64,000 nucleotides of DNA from Aphrophora alni (lineage: Eukaryota > Arthropoda > Insecta > Hemiptera > Aphrophoridae): assembly GCA_963513935.1 (NCBI GenBank), contig OY740769.1:103395762-103459761 (forward strand), in the 5' to 3' direction. A program made the position numbers and the translations under genes. Every line of letters begins with the position of its first letter. Position 1 is the stretch's first letter. Of this stretch, positions 47,721 to 59,462 are shown one piece after another. The notes under the pieces are model-generated. The model made no database searches and was not told where the DNA came from. It saw only the letters and a list, made by a program, of their open reading frames with translations.

Positions 47721-50700
47721 TACAGATATCCAGATTTTTTTTTTTTAATTTTTACCGTATCCCTCTGAAAATAGTAGGTATATTACCGAAATGTAGATAA
47801 AGGTTAATTAAACTTGTTAACCCTTTATTTGTGGATTAGGAATTACTTCCTTCATATTGTTAATTAACCACAAGGCTAATTGGATGTTAACAATAGCAAG
47901 TAATTTCAACCTCCATTTTTAGACCAATCTTCATTTTCATAGACTCAGGAAAAATAAAATTGATTTTCTACGTGACTTCATAGGTGTTGTCTGTACGTAA
48001 GCACGATAAGAGGGACAAACATTAGGATAAAACACATAACTTGGTATAGCAGATTAAAGTATCCTCATGTAGAAATCTCTTTTAAAATCAGAAAAATCTT
48101 ATAATAAATGTAAAAATGGTGGGCACTTTATACAATTTTTGTACTTATTACTAAAGTAGATGTAAGATTTCAGGTTTAATTTTTGCTTGTAATGATACCA
48201 ACCCCACCTCCCTACCATAACAAATAGTAAAGTTATTGTTTAAAATGAAATTTCGAACCCATCCCTCCCAAGTAAATGGGAAATAGTTACAAAGCATGAC
48301 AAGGTTGAGACACTGATAGCAGCAAAGAAATTGAATTTTGTTACACATCTGCGAGGCTCGTCAAAGCCTAGCGACGTCAAGAAAATAATGATAAATAAAA
48401 TTACGAGGTTCAGAAATATTCTGTAACAAATGTGTTATATAACTGATAATTATCCTCCTCCCAATCAATACAATGTACTCTTACATTTCCAATAAGGACT
48501 AAGAAACCAAGTTTTGGACTTTACATTTAGAAGATCTGAGTCTGGGAAAGTACCATACGGGGCTAGTTAAGTTGATTGTTGTTGTAAGAAAGCTTTTCAT
48601 TATCATTAGATACATATTTTGAAGGTTAATAAAATTATCTATAATTATTGAAAATTGTATGACATAAGGGTAAAATTTAGTTTTATAAAACGGGCGCCAT
48701 TAATACTTAGTTCGACATTTCTAGTTTATGTCTTCTATCTAGCTAATTTGCTGGTGACGAACAATAAAAGTTATAACATGCATTACATTAAATGTAAATT
48801 AATATTAAATCAATAAATACACACATATCATTTTTAAGAATAAAGAATAGTATAATGATTTATAAAACCGATTCTACGAACGAAATTTGAGTAAAATTGC
48901 GACCTCTAAACATTTACCATACTCCTTTCATCGTCTTGGCTGTTAGCGTTTCCATGAATATGATGGCAATAGCTACGAGCTATACTAGTACGATTAGAAA
49001 TTAACTAAAAAATAGTCCAAAAACTTCTTCACTCTTACATATGCCCAGAATCACGACTATTTCTAAGCGATTAACTGTAACGGGGATTTATTGCCTGCCC
49101 TTCTATCTGCCTCGTTAGTGCCCACTCAAACTACAGTTGGTGATTCGTGTAGGTTTCTATATATTGTATATCCCAAACGACGTAACATTGTATTTAGTTT
49201 AACACTGAAATCATGTAACAAACTAAAATTCTGCATTGGAAGTTTAAAATTTTGTTGTCAGTTCATTTTAATACAATAATATTTCTAACTGCACTCACAC
49301 CGGACACAAACTCATTTTCTCACAATAAATTGTTCAACACAAAAAGCCTGCCAGTGACTAATGCAAGTCAAAACTTTGCAGACGCGGCACTTTATTAAAT
49401 TTTCTTCAGAAATATTTGTCCTGCGGCCGTTTCCTCCAGGAACAGACTTTCAGACGAGGCTTTTTATTTGATGAATTGTAACACTCTACGGTAGGGAAGT
49501 TACATTTCACTCAAAATATTTCCATCATAAGAAACAACAAGTCAACTACAATAACTTACATTTCAACATCATTTTTAAAAAGGTATTATTTTCAGACGTA
49601 AACCATATAAAGAACAGTTGTGTGTGTGGATTACAACTAAAAATGATGACATTGACATTAAAAAGTTATTTTGTAATCGTGTTGTAAATTGGTGTTTTTT
49701 TAAATAATTACATATTTTAAAAGGTTTTTATTTTGAGTTTCAATATTTCAACATTTTAGTTAGTATTTTTTATAGATAAATAGTTTAAAAAATGACAATT
49801 CTACTTCTACAGCCCTGAATGTATTAGAACATTTTACAACAAACAACTTTAACAACTAACATTTTCGAAACAATTTATCAATAGTCGTTATTTAACATAA
49901 ACGACAATTGAATAGTTTATTACAATTTAATGTTACATTTAAGTGTCTTGCCACACCTACCAGGTTCCCACAATATCATCTTGTCTTACCATACAACCCA
50001 TTTCATTTCAATAGTTTAGTTCCTTATGACCAATACACATACTGAACGATATTTAACAAGTCAATTTAAACTGTTAATATGTCTTCGTCATCCTGGTCAT
50101 GAAAGCTATAATTAAAACTATGGGAACTCAACCTGCTGACCACGAATCAACCTACGAACCTAAGAATTTATTATTTTTATTTAAAACTACCCAACAAAAC
50201 GTTATCATTGATTTTTCTACAAATATTGTATTTTAACTGACCTACAAGGACAGTTTACATAACAGAATACAGAATTAGCTACTTTCCACAACAGAGTCGA
50301 AACATCGTAAATACTCAAACAGCTGTTGCGGGATTACAACAAAGCTATTTCAGTGTAAAGGTACTTTAACTTTAACTTTGTAAATAAAACTATTTATATT
50401 GGGTTTGTTTGTAAGTGCATTGCACTGACTGTTTATGCGTACAAACGAAACAAACCGACTGACTATATTTAGAATCTAAAATGTATAAAAAAACATCAAT
50501 TATTACGCTTTCAGTTATTACTTAATCGCAAGGTTTTCTTACGAAAATAAGCTCAACGTGAGTACTTAACGTATTTGTCAGTATGCGTATTTCTTTAGTG
50601 GTTTTGAAGAAAACTGTTACTTGATCATTTTGGTCTTCATATGATATGTGCAAGTTGAGAAGGTACATACAATCAGCTATGTAGGTTTTTCAAAACGCGC

Positions 50701-51167
50701 TTTTATATCCACCATTTTACATCCTTCTAATCTTAGCTAACATATTTAATGGTACGTAAAACAATAACTAATGTCGCAATAAACCTCAGAGGGTTGAACA
50801 AGCAACTATTATATCAAATTTCAAAGTTCGGCGAAAGTAAGCCGATGTTACACTATACGATAAACTGGTCAGTCTATAGTTTCTATCCAAATTTACAACT
50901 CCTTAGTGCAAGTCTCCTTATACGCGACTTTCTGGAATTTTCTCTAAATGTATGGTAGACCTATCTCCATGGAAAGTCTTGGAGTAGAGTATAGATTGAA
51001 TTCTGTGAGGGGATAGTCTAGCTGTTACCCAGGTTCCAGAATGCTGGTCATTGAATTCACATAAAAAAAATAAGGATGACTCTATTTCGGGTCTAATTTG
51101 CCACTGTTTCCTTATCTCACAATCCTAACCTTTCTATTAGTCTTTCCTGGACGTTAACTGACAGCCA
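47721..51167. other. Non-coding stretch
   Basis: TCTGTACGTAAGCACGATAA near 47990-48010 echoes the hairpin at 6060-6080. Frames at 48151-48348 (minus), 49091-49279 and 50749-50958 (plus) carry no recognised domain. No RNA gene found. Confidence 0.4.
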
Positions 51168-51476
51168 TTGTGGGCGAGGTGTGACCAGGTAAACGGACTT
51201 CCAGGTACCACTTACAAATGGACCGAAGTAGGTGTGAACGAGGGTGTAAGTGGACGACCTCTTCTAAAAACATTCACTGTACTTCTTGGAGAACTAGTGA
51301 CGAAAAATGTCTTCGACCCACTTGCGTTATCACACATTCAAACATATATTACCAATGTGGTCGTATCTGTTGTATATTTATGGAAAATTACAAGGATTCT
51401 TAGTGTTTTAAAAATAATAAATTCTTTATTTGTAAAATTAAATTACTCACAAATATTTTCCTTGTACGTTTCATGA
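51168..51476 (+). other. Unrecognised open frame, 102 codons
   Basis: The 5' two thirds (51168-51330) are GC-richer than the flanks and are open in two plus frames. The product (WTEVGVNEGVSGRPLLKTFT, then FDPLALSHIQTY) has no domain that I recognise, and its last third is AT-rich and low-complexity. It may be an old repeat rather than a gene. Confidence 0.15.
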
Positions 51477-52379
51477 CAGGGGATAATGTAGTAACCAAGA
51501 TTTTGTTTTTTAATTTTTGGTTGGATTACATTTTAATTAGGGAGTATTAAAAATCGCTTGCATTTATTTTTGGCTAGTAAAAATATTTTTTATTGGCGAA
51601 GTGTTGCAATGACACAATGACATATTTACATACAATATGACACAATACCTATTTCTAAAATGTACTTTTCCTTTAATTTTATGTAAATTAATTGTAAGTA
51701 GTTATAGAAGCATTTGAAAAATATACATCTTATACTGTACACTTATTAGAATTACTTTACTTGTGATTGTGAATATGCTAGGTATGAAAGCTTTTAATTT
51801 TCTAGATTTTTTGATTAAATATTTGTTTTAAATAGTATTTACCTTCTTCATTATAATAACTGAATTGGTTTTGTGTTGTAATACGTAGTGAGTGAGAGTG
51901 TTAGTTTCTCGTATTTAAATCTATAAACCAAGTATATATATACGGATTAAAAAATAAAATTATTTAATTATTAAATTTATATTTCGCAGCAATCTATTTA
52001 AAAAATAATGAAATAAAGCGACGAAAGAAGTACGGAAAACATTTTATTGAATCCATTGATGAAATTCCAAGAATCAATTCAGAAGCTGTTTTTATAATTA
52101 AATATAGTGCCCGTACTATGTATAAAAAATAATCACTACCATTTATTAAAACTATCTCAGATTGAAATGACGTCGTTCATTAGCCTGATTAGAAGCGCTG
52201 GATACGTTCTGTAAAATTGTTAAATAGCGTGTTTTGGATCAACTCCTCTTCTAGGTATCTATTTTATGTTATAGATGTCTCGGACTTTGACCCCATTTAA
52301 CAAACATCAGTCTCTATTGCAATCGTATTTATTTTCACCTATTTTAATAGTCGGTTTCTATAGAAGTAACGTATTTTGT
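51477..52379. other. AT-rich non-coding stretch
   Basis: Nothing recognised. Confidence 0.45.
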
Positions 52380-52740
52380 AACAACCCTATAGTAGGTTTT
52401 TTAGTTTTTTACTGATAACTTAAGAATTCGTATTTTAGGAGAAATAGTCCAATACATTATGTTCGGATCCCTAGAGGTTATACAAATATATTTTATCAAA
52501 ATCGTTAAATCCAATTATGAGAAAATACTTATTTACTATTTTTTCTTATTGCAGCTACCAATAAAATTTGACTTATCACAAAAAAAATATCAAAATAGTA
52601 CCAAGATACGCCACATTCCAAATTTTATTAAAATGGGTCTACCCGTTTGGGCTGTAGGCACTTGACATAACACAAACTACAGACAGAAAGAGACCATTCT
52701 AAAAGTGATTACACTAATTTGTCCGTCTGAAATCTTCTGT
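52380..52740 (+). repeat. Interspersed repeat family R2, copy 7 (5' part)
   Basis: Contains ATTTTATCAAAATCG, CATTCCAAATTTTATTAAAA then TGGGTCTACCCGTTTGGGC, and CTACAGACAGAAAGAGACC. The family 3' end appears at 53220-53265 (CCCAACATATAACTTTCTA then GCATATGTAAGAAAGTAAAA), beyond the inverted repeat at 52764-53127. The inverted repeat therefore probably sits inside this copy. Confidence 0.5.
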
Positions 52741-52763
52741 TTTGCCAAATGATTACTAGTTTT

Positions 52764-53127
52764 AACATCATCAGATCCTCACTTAAGTTTCTTAAGAATG
52801 AAAAAAAAAAATCAATATGAATGATATAAATTGAAGATATTTTGAAAAAAAAACCAAAAAAAAAAAAAAATAATAATTTAAAAAATTAACACACATAACA
52901 AACACAGTTAAAAATTAAATATAAAAGTTGGTGGATCCCATAATTTTTGCAAGTTCTTAGAAAATGGGATCCACCAAATTTTGTATTTAATTTATAACTG
53001 TGTTTGTGATGTATTCAATTGATTTTGTTTACAAAATATGTTCATTTTTGACATCATTCATATGGATGTAAATTAATTTTACTTCTACATTACTACTTCA
53101 AAACTATAGTGAATGTCTGATGATAGT
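52764..53127. repeat. Long inverted repeat, about 360 bp
   Basis: The best-paired core is ACAAACACAGTTA ... GGTGGATCCCAT (about 52898-52941) against ATGGGATCCACC ... TAACTGTGTTTGT (about 52964-53008). Weaker pairing extends outward through ATATGAATGAT / ATCATTCATAT and ends at CATCATCAGATCCTCACT against AGTGAATGTCTGATGAT. A poly-A tract at 52840-52870 interrupts the left arm. No open frame. Confidence 0.7.
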
Positions 53128-54309
53128 ACTCTGTCATAACTATCATCAATCTATCTGAATCGTGGTAGTAACTATTCAACCAGGTTTTTAGACTCAGAGG
53201 ATATATTTGCGAATTCTAGGCCCAACATATAACTTTCTATACTAGGCATATGTAAGAAAGTAAAAAAAAAGCAAAAGAAATCCTCATTCTATCTTGTCAG
53301 CATTATTATCATATCCATGTTTAGGATACTTGCAGCTAGGACCAAAATAAACTTTCTAAATTGAAATAAATAAAAACTAAAATAAAACAACGTTCCTTGT
53401 GGTACAGCAAGTAAAACTGGCACAGATTCATACAAAGCACATAGTATAAAGGACGACTTCGTTTAAATGTTTTATTCTGCGGACAACATACTTTATAAAT
53501 GCTTTATATATTGACCTAATTTTAAACTTTACAATGTTCGTTAATATTCGTTATCGAAGATAAAATACAAAGTTTACAAATTGAGCTTGATAGCGTACAA
53601 AACTCAAATTTATAAACAGAATTTATGTCTTCTAATATTCTGTCTGTTTTAACTTCTGTTGAGAATAGTTACGTTTATATCCGTCATATCTTTCATTCAA
53701 CCATTTCAACTTTATTCGTTTAAGATTGCAATATTAAATTTGAAACATTATGTGACAACAAAAGATGAAGTTAAATAAAATTCGGAAACAAAATAGGGAG
53801 GGTAAAAATATCTACAATTAATTAAATGAAACATAAATATTGGACAAACTTTCTCTCACACCCACAATCGACAAAAATCTTTATGGAAAATGGATCAATC
53901 AACTATCTTCTTAAAATTAATTACCTAAGCTTGCTTTGCTTGGCTTAAATCGTCCTAAGAGTAAAACGCGTTTCATTGAATTATAATTTATTATGACGGA
54001 GTTCAAAATTCGGTTTAACAATTATTTCTGAAACCGGATTTTCTTTTACTAAAGATAATGGTTTGAGTTTTATTGACAAGTGATTTTAAGAAATTTTACC
54101 TTTTAAGCAGTTCCATTGACGGTTTGTTTAGAGTTTTGTTATTGATAACTCTGAAACCGACATTTTTGGTGATACGGCAACCAATATGTCATTACTATTC
54201 GAATTTTAACAACTCCGGATTGACATTTCAATAATGTTAACATATATTATCATTATCAGATATCTTTTGATGATCCCGCCTTTATATTGTGTGGATTGAG
54301 TTATTTCTT
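53128..54309. other. Family R2 tail and AT-rich non-coding stretch
   Basis: 53220-53265 is the 3' end of R2 copy 7. The remainder shows no recognisable feature. Confidence 0.45.
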
Positions 54310-54600
54310 TTGTGTTGTTCTTTAACGTCGATAATCCTCGCGGTCATCATCTCCTTATTATAAAATAAGGAAGAAAAGAATATAAATTGAAGACCCTAAA
54401 TCCTGGAATACTATAACAGCTTCAGGATTAGACGATAACATCAGCGGTCAAGGATAGAAAAGATGAAAGAGAGATCTAACTCGAGACTAGATGTGTAAAA
54501 AAATGATGAGAAAAAGGTGTACAATCAGCTAGGTTCCCTCAAGATTACCATGCCAATACACAACATAAAACCCCTGTGGTTATGGTGGGGGGGGGGTTAA
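54310..54600 (+). repeat. Interspersed repeat family R3, copy 2
   Basis: CCTCGCGGTCATCATCTCC, GATGAAAGAGAGATCTAACT and AATCAGCTAGGTTCCCTC align with 31345-31560. A G9-10 homopolymer follows at about 54585. Confidence 0.5.
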
Positions 54601-55971
54601 TGTGTTATAATTAATTCACAAGGTATGGGTGGGAAATTTTTGCATTTAATATGAGCGTATTTAGAGAACATAGCGTTATATTCGAATCTCAGAGAAACAA
54701 GCAAAGTTATCATTATCTGATACTCTGGAAGTCTATCATCTGTAAAGATATGGAGGTTAGGAAAATGTTGTCATTAAAGACGCTCAAAAATTCTTTTGAA
54801 GAATTCTTCGTGTCCAATATGAAACCAACACCTTTTTTTTTGGCTGCAGCATCTTTATGAGATTATATATTAAGAAGGTTTTTATTGGGATAATATATAT
54901 TAATCGCACACTCACAGGTTTCCTTATTGCTCATATATCTAGGTTGTCTCCTTCTTTATCGCTTCTGTGTAGGATATCTTTCATTGGTTACAGTTTTTCC
55001 TATTTATCTACTTAAGTAAATATATATTATCAAACCAGTTCCTAACATATTTCTACTGGTGTAAGATTGATAATATCTACATGTAGTTCAAGACCTAAAT
55101 TTGGAATTTGTGAACTCATTCTGGCCTTATTAACGTTTTACAGGTTTCCAGAGTAAAAACTTACCATACAGGTCGCTCTAACAAGACGCATTGTGGTATG
55201 ACTGCTCAGTCAATCAAAACAGATGTTATGTAATTTTAATCATGACATAATCTTTTAATGATTATCAATTAATGAAAGGTAATAAATATCTAGCATAAGT
55301 TATTTTCGTAACACGATTATTCGAAATGACATGTTATCAGAGCCTCTCACAAATTGATGTCTCTTTGTTTCATAAATGTGATAAATATAAAAATATAGTT
55401 TAAAATTTTTATTTTTACATTTTAAGTACATTTTCAAAAAACAATTTTATTTACATTAAATAATATTCAACAGAAATGTTTTAAAGGTTAGAACAATACA
55501 CGTAACCATTAAATTCCAACTTGTAAGTTAACAAATGTTACATAACTAAAGAAATAAATTAATAAACAAATGAAGTAGTAATAAAATAAACTCTATCCAC
55601 CCCCCCCCCCAATGAAGCAGGTTATGAATAATAAAATTAATTGTAAACCTACATAAATAAAATTAATGAATAAAATCTAGAGTGTATTATTAAAAATAAT
55701 AAATTTTACGTTCTAAATATAGACATTAATTTAAATTGTTAATGCTAAAAAAAATCAAGTAAGATGGTCTTTAAATTTATATTCAGAGTACCATAAATGC
55801 ATTCGCAGTTACATACATTAATACTTTTATTTTAACTGAGGCAAACAGCAAAAAGTATTACAAAATATACTTTTGTATGAAGTTAATATGTTTACAAAAG
55901 ATACATTGTATCATCCAATCCACTAGGGGAGGGGGCACAAAGTCTTGTTTTGTTTCTGAACAAGTTGTTGT
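54601..55971. other. AT-rich non-coding stretch
   Basis: A C10-11 homopolymer lies at about 55601. Frame 54651-54860 is unrecognised. Nothing else seen. Confidence 0.45.
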
Positions 55972-55984
55972 ACACTATTCCTAA
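55972..55984. repeat. Target-site duplication, 3' side of the LINE
   Basis: ACACTATTCCTAA here is repeated exactly at 59325-59337, bracketing the LINE. Confidence 0.85.
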
Positions 55985-57680
55985 CTTGACTTACTTGACT
56001 TATTTCCTTTTTTCTCCTATTGGAGCATAGGGCGTCCAGAAGAGCTCTCCATCTGTCCCTGTCTCCGGCAAGTGCCTTCACTTCTCTCCAAGTCTTATTA
56101 ACCTCTTTTCCTTCTTTAATAACGGTCCTCTTCCAGGTTTCTCGGGGTCGACCTCTTCTTCTGACACCTTGCGGGTTCCAATCTAGGGCCTCTTTCTCAA
56201 TAGTTCCGTCTGGCTTCCTCAGTGTATGTCCTAACCACCTCCACTTCCTCTCTCGAATCTGCAGTTTGACCCGATTTTGACCTGTTTCTCTCCATAAATC
56301 CTCGTTTGTAATGATCTCAGGCCAATGAATGTTCATGATACGGCGAAGCCACCTATTGATGAAAACTTGCAGCCGAGACGTAATTAAACTTGTAACTTTC
56401 CACGTCTCACTTGCATACAGCAAAACAGACTTAACATTTGTGTTGAAGATGGGAAGCTTCGTTTTCTTTGAGATGTTTCTATTTTGCCAAATCGGGTACA
56501 GTTGTACAAAGGCGGCGTTTGCTTTTTTAATGCGAGTCTTCGCATCATCATCAGCTCCTCCACTTGTTGAAACAACACTTCCCAAGTAAGAAAAAGTGTT
56601 GACCTCTACTATTTCTTCTCCATCGCAGTTTAGAGCTTGTCTGTTTTCTGCATTCATCTTCATAACTTTAGTTTTCCGATGATTTATATTGAGTCCTGCC
56701 GCTTCAGATACTTCTTTCAGCGCATTCAACTTAAACTGCATATCCGTGTATCTCTGCGAAAGCAGGCATATATCATCTGCGTAATCCAGATCTTCAAGAC
56801 GTCTGTGTAATCCCCATTGAATTCCTCGTCTTCTATCACCAGTTGTCCTCCTCATAACTGCATCCAACACCAAAAGAAAAAGGATTGGGGACAAGATGCA
56901 TCCCTGACGAACACCCGCTCCAACGGAGATGGGCTGCGTCAACTTTTCTTGATGAAGTACCTGGCATTGATACCCGTCATACAGATCTTTTATTATATTA
57001 ATTATCTTCTGCGGTATTCCATAGTATTCGAGTACATACCATAAGATTCTATGGCTAACCGAGTCAAATGCTTTCTCGAAGTCAATAAATGCCGCGTAGA
57101 TCACTGCATGAAATTCTCCACTCTGCTCTAAAATTATCCGGAGTGTGTTTATTAAGTCCACACAGCTGCGATGTGCTCTGAAACCTGCCTGTTCATTTCG
57201 AAGTCTGCTCTCAACTGTAATTTTGATTCGATTGAAAATTATTCGTGATACAATTTTGCTAGGGACAGATAAAAGTGTGATTCCCCGCCAGTTATTACAA
57301 TTAGTTGCATCACCTTTTTTTGGAAGTTTGACTATAATGCCTCTCTTCCACTCTGTTGGAGTCTTTTCATTTATCCATATCGCTTGAACAAGTGGGTAGA
57401 GTATTCCTGCTGACGTGTCCATATCCACTTTAAGGAACTCTGCTGTGATGTTGTCATGTTCAGGGGCTTTTCTATTTTTTAAAGTCTTCAGTGCGTCTTT
57501 AATTTCTTCTACTGTAGGGCATTCCAAGTCAATATCTCCATTTGCAGGGATCTCTTCAACTCTTCCTCTTCTCCACTGTTGTTGACTGTCCTCCTTGTTA
57601 AGTATTTCCTTGAAATGATCTTCCCATCTCCTGAATTGTTCTTCCTGTGAGGTTAACAGTATTCCATTTTTGTCTCGCAC
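55985..57680 (-). pseudogene. LINE reverse transcriptase region
   Basis: One 585-codon frame carries all core RT motifs. Domain 1 is LPKKGDATNCNNWRGITLL (residues 119-137). Motif A is FIDFEKAFDSV (198-208) with the first catalytic Asp, motif B is GVRQGCILSPILF (256-268), and motif C is DYADDICLL (299-307) with the paired Asp. FSYLGSVVS (363-371) follows. The C-terminal region has the HTLRKP and RRRGRPRETW blocks usual for this group. The frame opens with VRDKNG, which in relatives is internal, so it joins the upstream frame through a frameshift near 57690. The reading frame has no stop of its own before the element's end: it continues for about 20 codons across the target duplication into host DNA, stopping at 55923. 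The RT itself looks undamaged. Confidence 0.9.
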
Positions 57681-58342
57681 AGGTCCTTCTCTTCTAAAAC
57701 CCGTTTGGACAATTTTCTAGTTATATTATACAGCTCTTTAGTATCTCCTCTCGCAGCTGCCCTTTCTGCAGGTTCAGCCTGTTCATCGACCCACTTCCGT
57801 TTATCTCTCCGAACCCCTCTCTTTATTCTTCTGTCAGAATGTATATAGTTCCGTTGTGCTTGTGCTTTTTGAGCTCTAGTTCTGCTTTGGATAATATTTA
57901 GTTTAAGTTCTTTTCTTCTATCTATTTCCGACCAGGTCTCCTCTGACATCCAGTCCTTCCTAAGTCGGTTCCTAAACCCAAGTACATTTTCTCCTGCAGT
58001 TTGGTACACCTCTTTAACTCTCTCCCAGGCCTCTTCAACATCATCCACAAGATTTCCATCGTTTGCTAGAACTTCAAACTTGTTTTGTAACTCTAGAATA
58101 AAACAGTCTTTAAAGTTTCCATCTCTTAACTTACACGTGTCAAATCTATTCTTCCTCTGTTCCAGTTTGGAAATATTAGCAAGAATTTTCAATCTAATTT
58201 CTGATACCACCAAATGGTGGTCACTCCCAACATCAGCACCTCTCCTGTTCCTCACGTTCAAGAGTGAGCCACGGAATTTACGACTTATTGCAATATGGTC
58301 AATCTGGTTTTCTGTCACATGATCTGGGGAAACCCAAGTCAC
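57653..58342 (-). pseudogene. LINE endonuclease C-terminal part and linker
   Basis: The frame begins at VTWVSPD and holds the second half of the apurinic-like endonuclease: ENQIDHIAIS with its Asp (residue 15) and GSDHHLVV with the catalytic Asp-His pair (residues 41-42). A charged linker of about 180 residues (RNRLRKDWMSEETW, then AQKAQAQRNYIHSDRR) leads to the RT. It is offset from the upstream endonuclease frame by a one-base loss in a C run near 58363-58367, and from the RT frame by another shift near 57690. Confidence 0.85.
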
Positions 58343-58935
58343 TTTATGGCAATTGCGATGGGGAACAAGGTCCCTCCGATAACTAGTTCATGACTTGCAC
58401 ATAGATCTACAAAAAGACCTCCATTTTCATTCCTTTCGCCCAAACCATGAACTCCCATTATATGTTCAAGTCCTTCATTTTCGTGTCCAATTTTAGCATT
58501 TAAACCTCCCATCACTATTTTTATATCTCTTCGGTGCGATATTCTTATAGCATTGCTGAGCTTTGCATAAAACTCTTCCTCAACTTCTTGCTCAGACCCT
58601 TCTGTAGGTGCGTAGTATTGCAAAATGGTAACATTTCTAATATTAGAGTGAAAACGTGCCATCATCAGCCTATCAGTTATAGGTTTCCATTCCATTAGGG
58701 ATTTTCTTGCTTTCTTTGACAACAATATGCCTACTCCACTTTGCCCTACATCTTCCTCTGCTAATCTCCCAGAGTACAAAAACTCAGGCCATCTAACTTC
58801 ACTCAGTCCCACAATGTCTAACCGGTAGCTTTCCATCTCTCTTTCAACCTGTTTTAGTCTCCCCTTTTCCCTTAACGTTCTAATGTTCCAAAATCCAAGT
58901 CTCGTCCTATGTTTCATGCCAAAAGTCATATCCAT
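58339..58935 (-). pseudogene. LINE endonuclease N-terminal part
   Basis: MKHRTRLGFWNIRTLREKG opens the domain, as expected for RTE-type endonucleases. LSEVRW supplies the metal-binding Glu (residue 46) and YYAPT the middle motif. VMGGLNAKIG (residues 141-150) is where GDxNAK is normally found; the Asp is replaced by Gly (residue 144), predicting loss of nicking activity. The frame then runs off at GTLFPIAIAIK because of a frameshift; relatives continue into TWxSPD, which is found in the next frame. Confidence 0.88.
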
Positions 58936-59324
58936 TGATCCATTCCGGTTTGCTCTTCTTTCAGTTTCTGTAATAAGGTATTTTAAGTAGAAGCAGGTTA
59001 TTAGCCCACCTCTCCCGATTCTGTTGACGGGGCTGCCATCTGCGACAACAGGCTGCCGGGTTTCTGTTAGGGTTTTCTCCCTTAGCCTTTGAAGGTCCCC
59101 CTCCTAAACAAGGCAGTGCTCCCACAGCTTGGAGGACCAGGTAATTTTTGATCAAGGTATTCTTCCTCTAGCCTTTGATGAGCCAACATCTATCTACAAG
59201 GCAGCAGAGCTAGTTTTGGTCCGCCCCGGGTATTTTATTTCCCCGGTACCCAAAATATCTGGTGAGCGTTCCCCGATCCGCCACCTGGGGAGGCGCCCGC
59301 TAGGAGACTAGCAACTCCAACGGG
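58936..59324 (-). promoter_or_regulatory. LINE 5' leader
   Basis: A GC-rich, approximately 390 bp leader precedes the first Met. It includes near-palindromic stretches (GCGGGCGCCTCCCCAGG; TACCGGGGA / TACCCGGGG around 59225-59250) that could fold stably in RNA. In RTE elements the leader carries the internal promoter. No promoter motif is identified directly here. Confidence 0.5.
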
Positions 59325-59337
59325 ACACTATTCCTAA
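59325..59337. repeat. Target-site duplication, 5' side of the LINE
   Basis: ACACTATTCCTAA, identical to 55972-55984. Confidence 0.85.
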
Positions 59338-59404
59338 GGTCCTTAGTTATGAGTTATAGGTTTATTTCCATTCTGTTGGTAGACTAATTTAAAATTATTA
59401 TTCA

Positions 59405-59462
59405 TCTTTTTCATAAGGAGATGATGACCAAGACCGAGAAGTTTTCAACTTTAAACAACAAG
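59405..59462 (-). repeat. Interspersed repeat family R3, fragment
   Basis: On the minus strand TTTAAAGTTGAAAACTTCTC then GGTCATCATCTCCTTATG matches the first segment of the copies at 31345 and 54325. It lies just 5' of the LINE, which may have landed in an R3 copy. Confidence 0.5.

Larger units (their letters stand above)
55985..59324 (-). mobile_element. Full-length RTE-like LINE with both ends
   Basis: The 3340 bp element is bounded by an exact 13 bp direct repeat. On the minus strand it starts CCCGTTGGAGTTGCTAGTC with a GC-rich 5' leader of about 390 bp (GGCGCCTCCCCAGGTGGCGG). It then encodes endonuclease and reverse transcriptase in one ORF-like region now split by two frameshifts. It ends with the short tandem tail AAGTCAAGTAAGTCAAG. 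Endonuclease wording, lack of RNase H, short 3' end and microsatellite-like tail fit the RTE superfamily (proteins often annotated as craniofacial development protein 2-like). Base composition is far less AT-rich than the flanks, so it is a recent arrival. The copy is dead or dying. Confidence 0.85.

Noticed and set aside
56020..57387. Plus-strand frames opposite the LINE
   Set aside because: Antisense shadows of the RT frame; they show no domain of their own.
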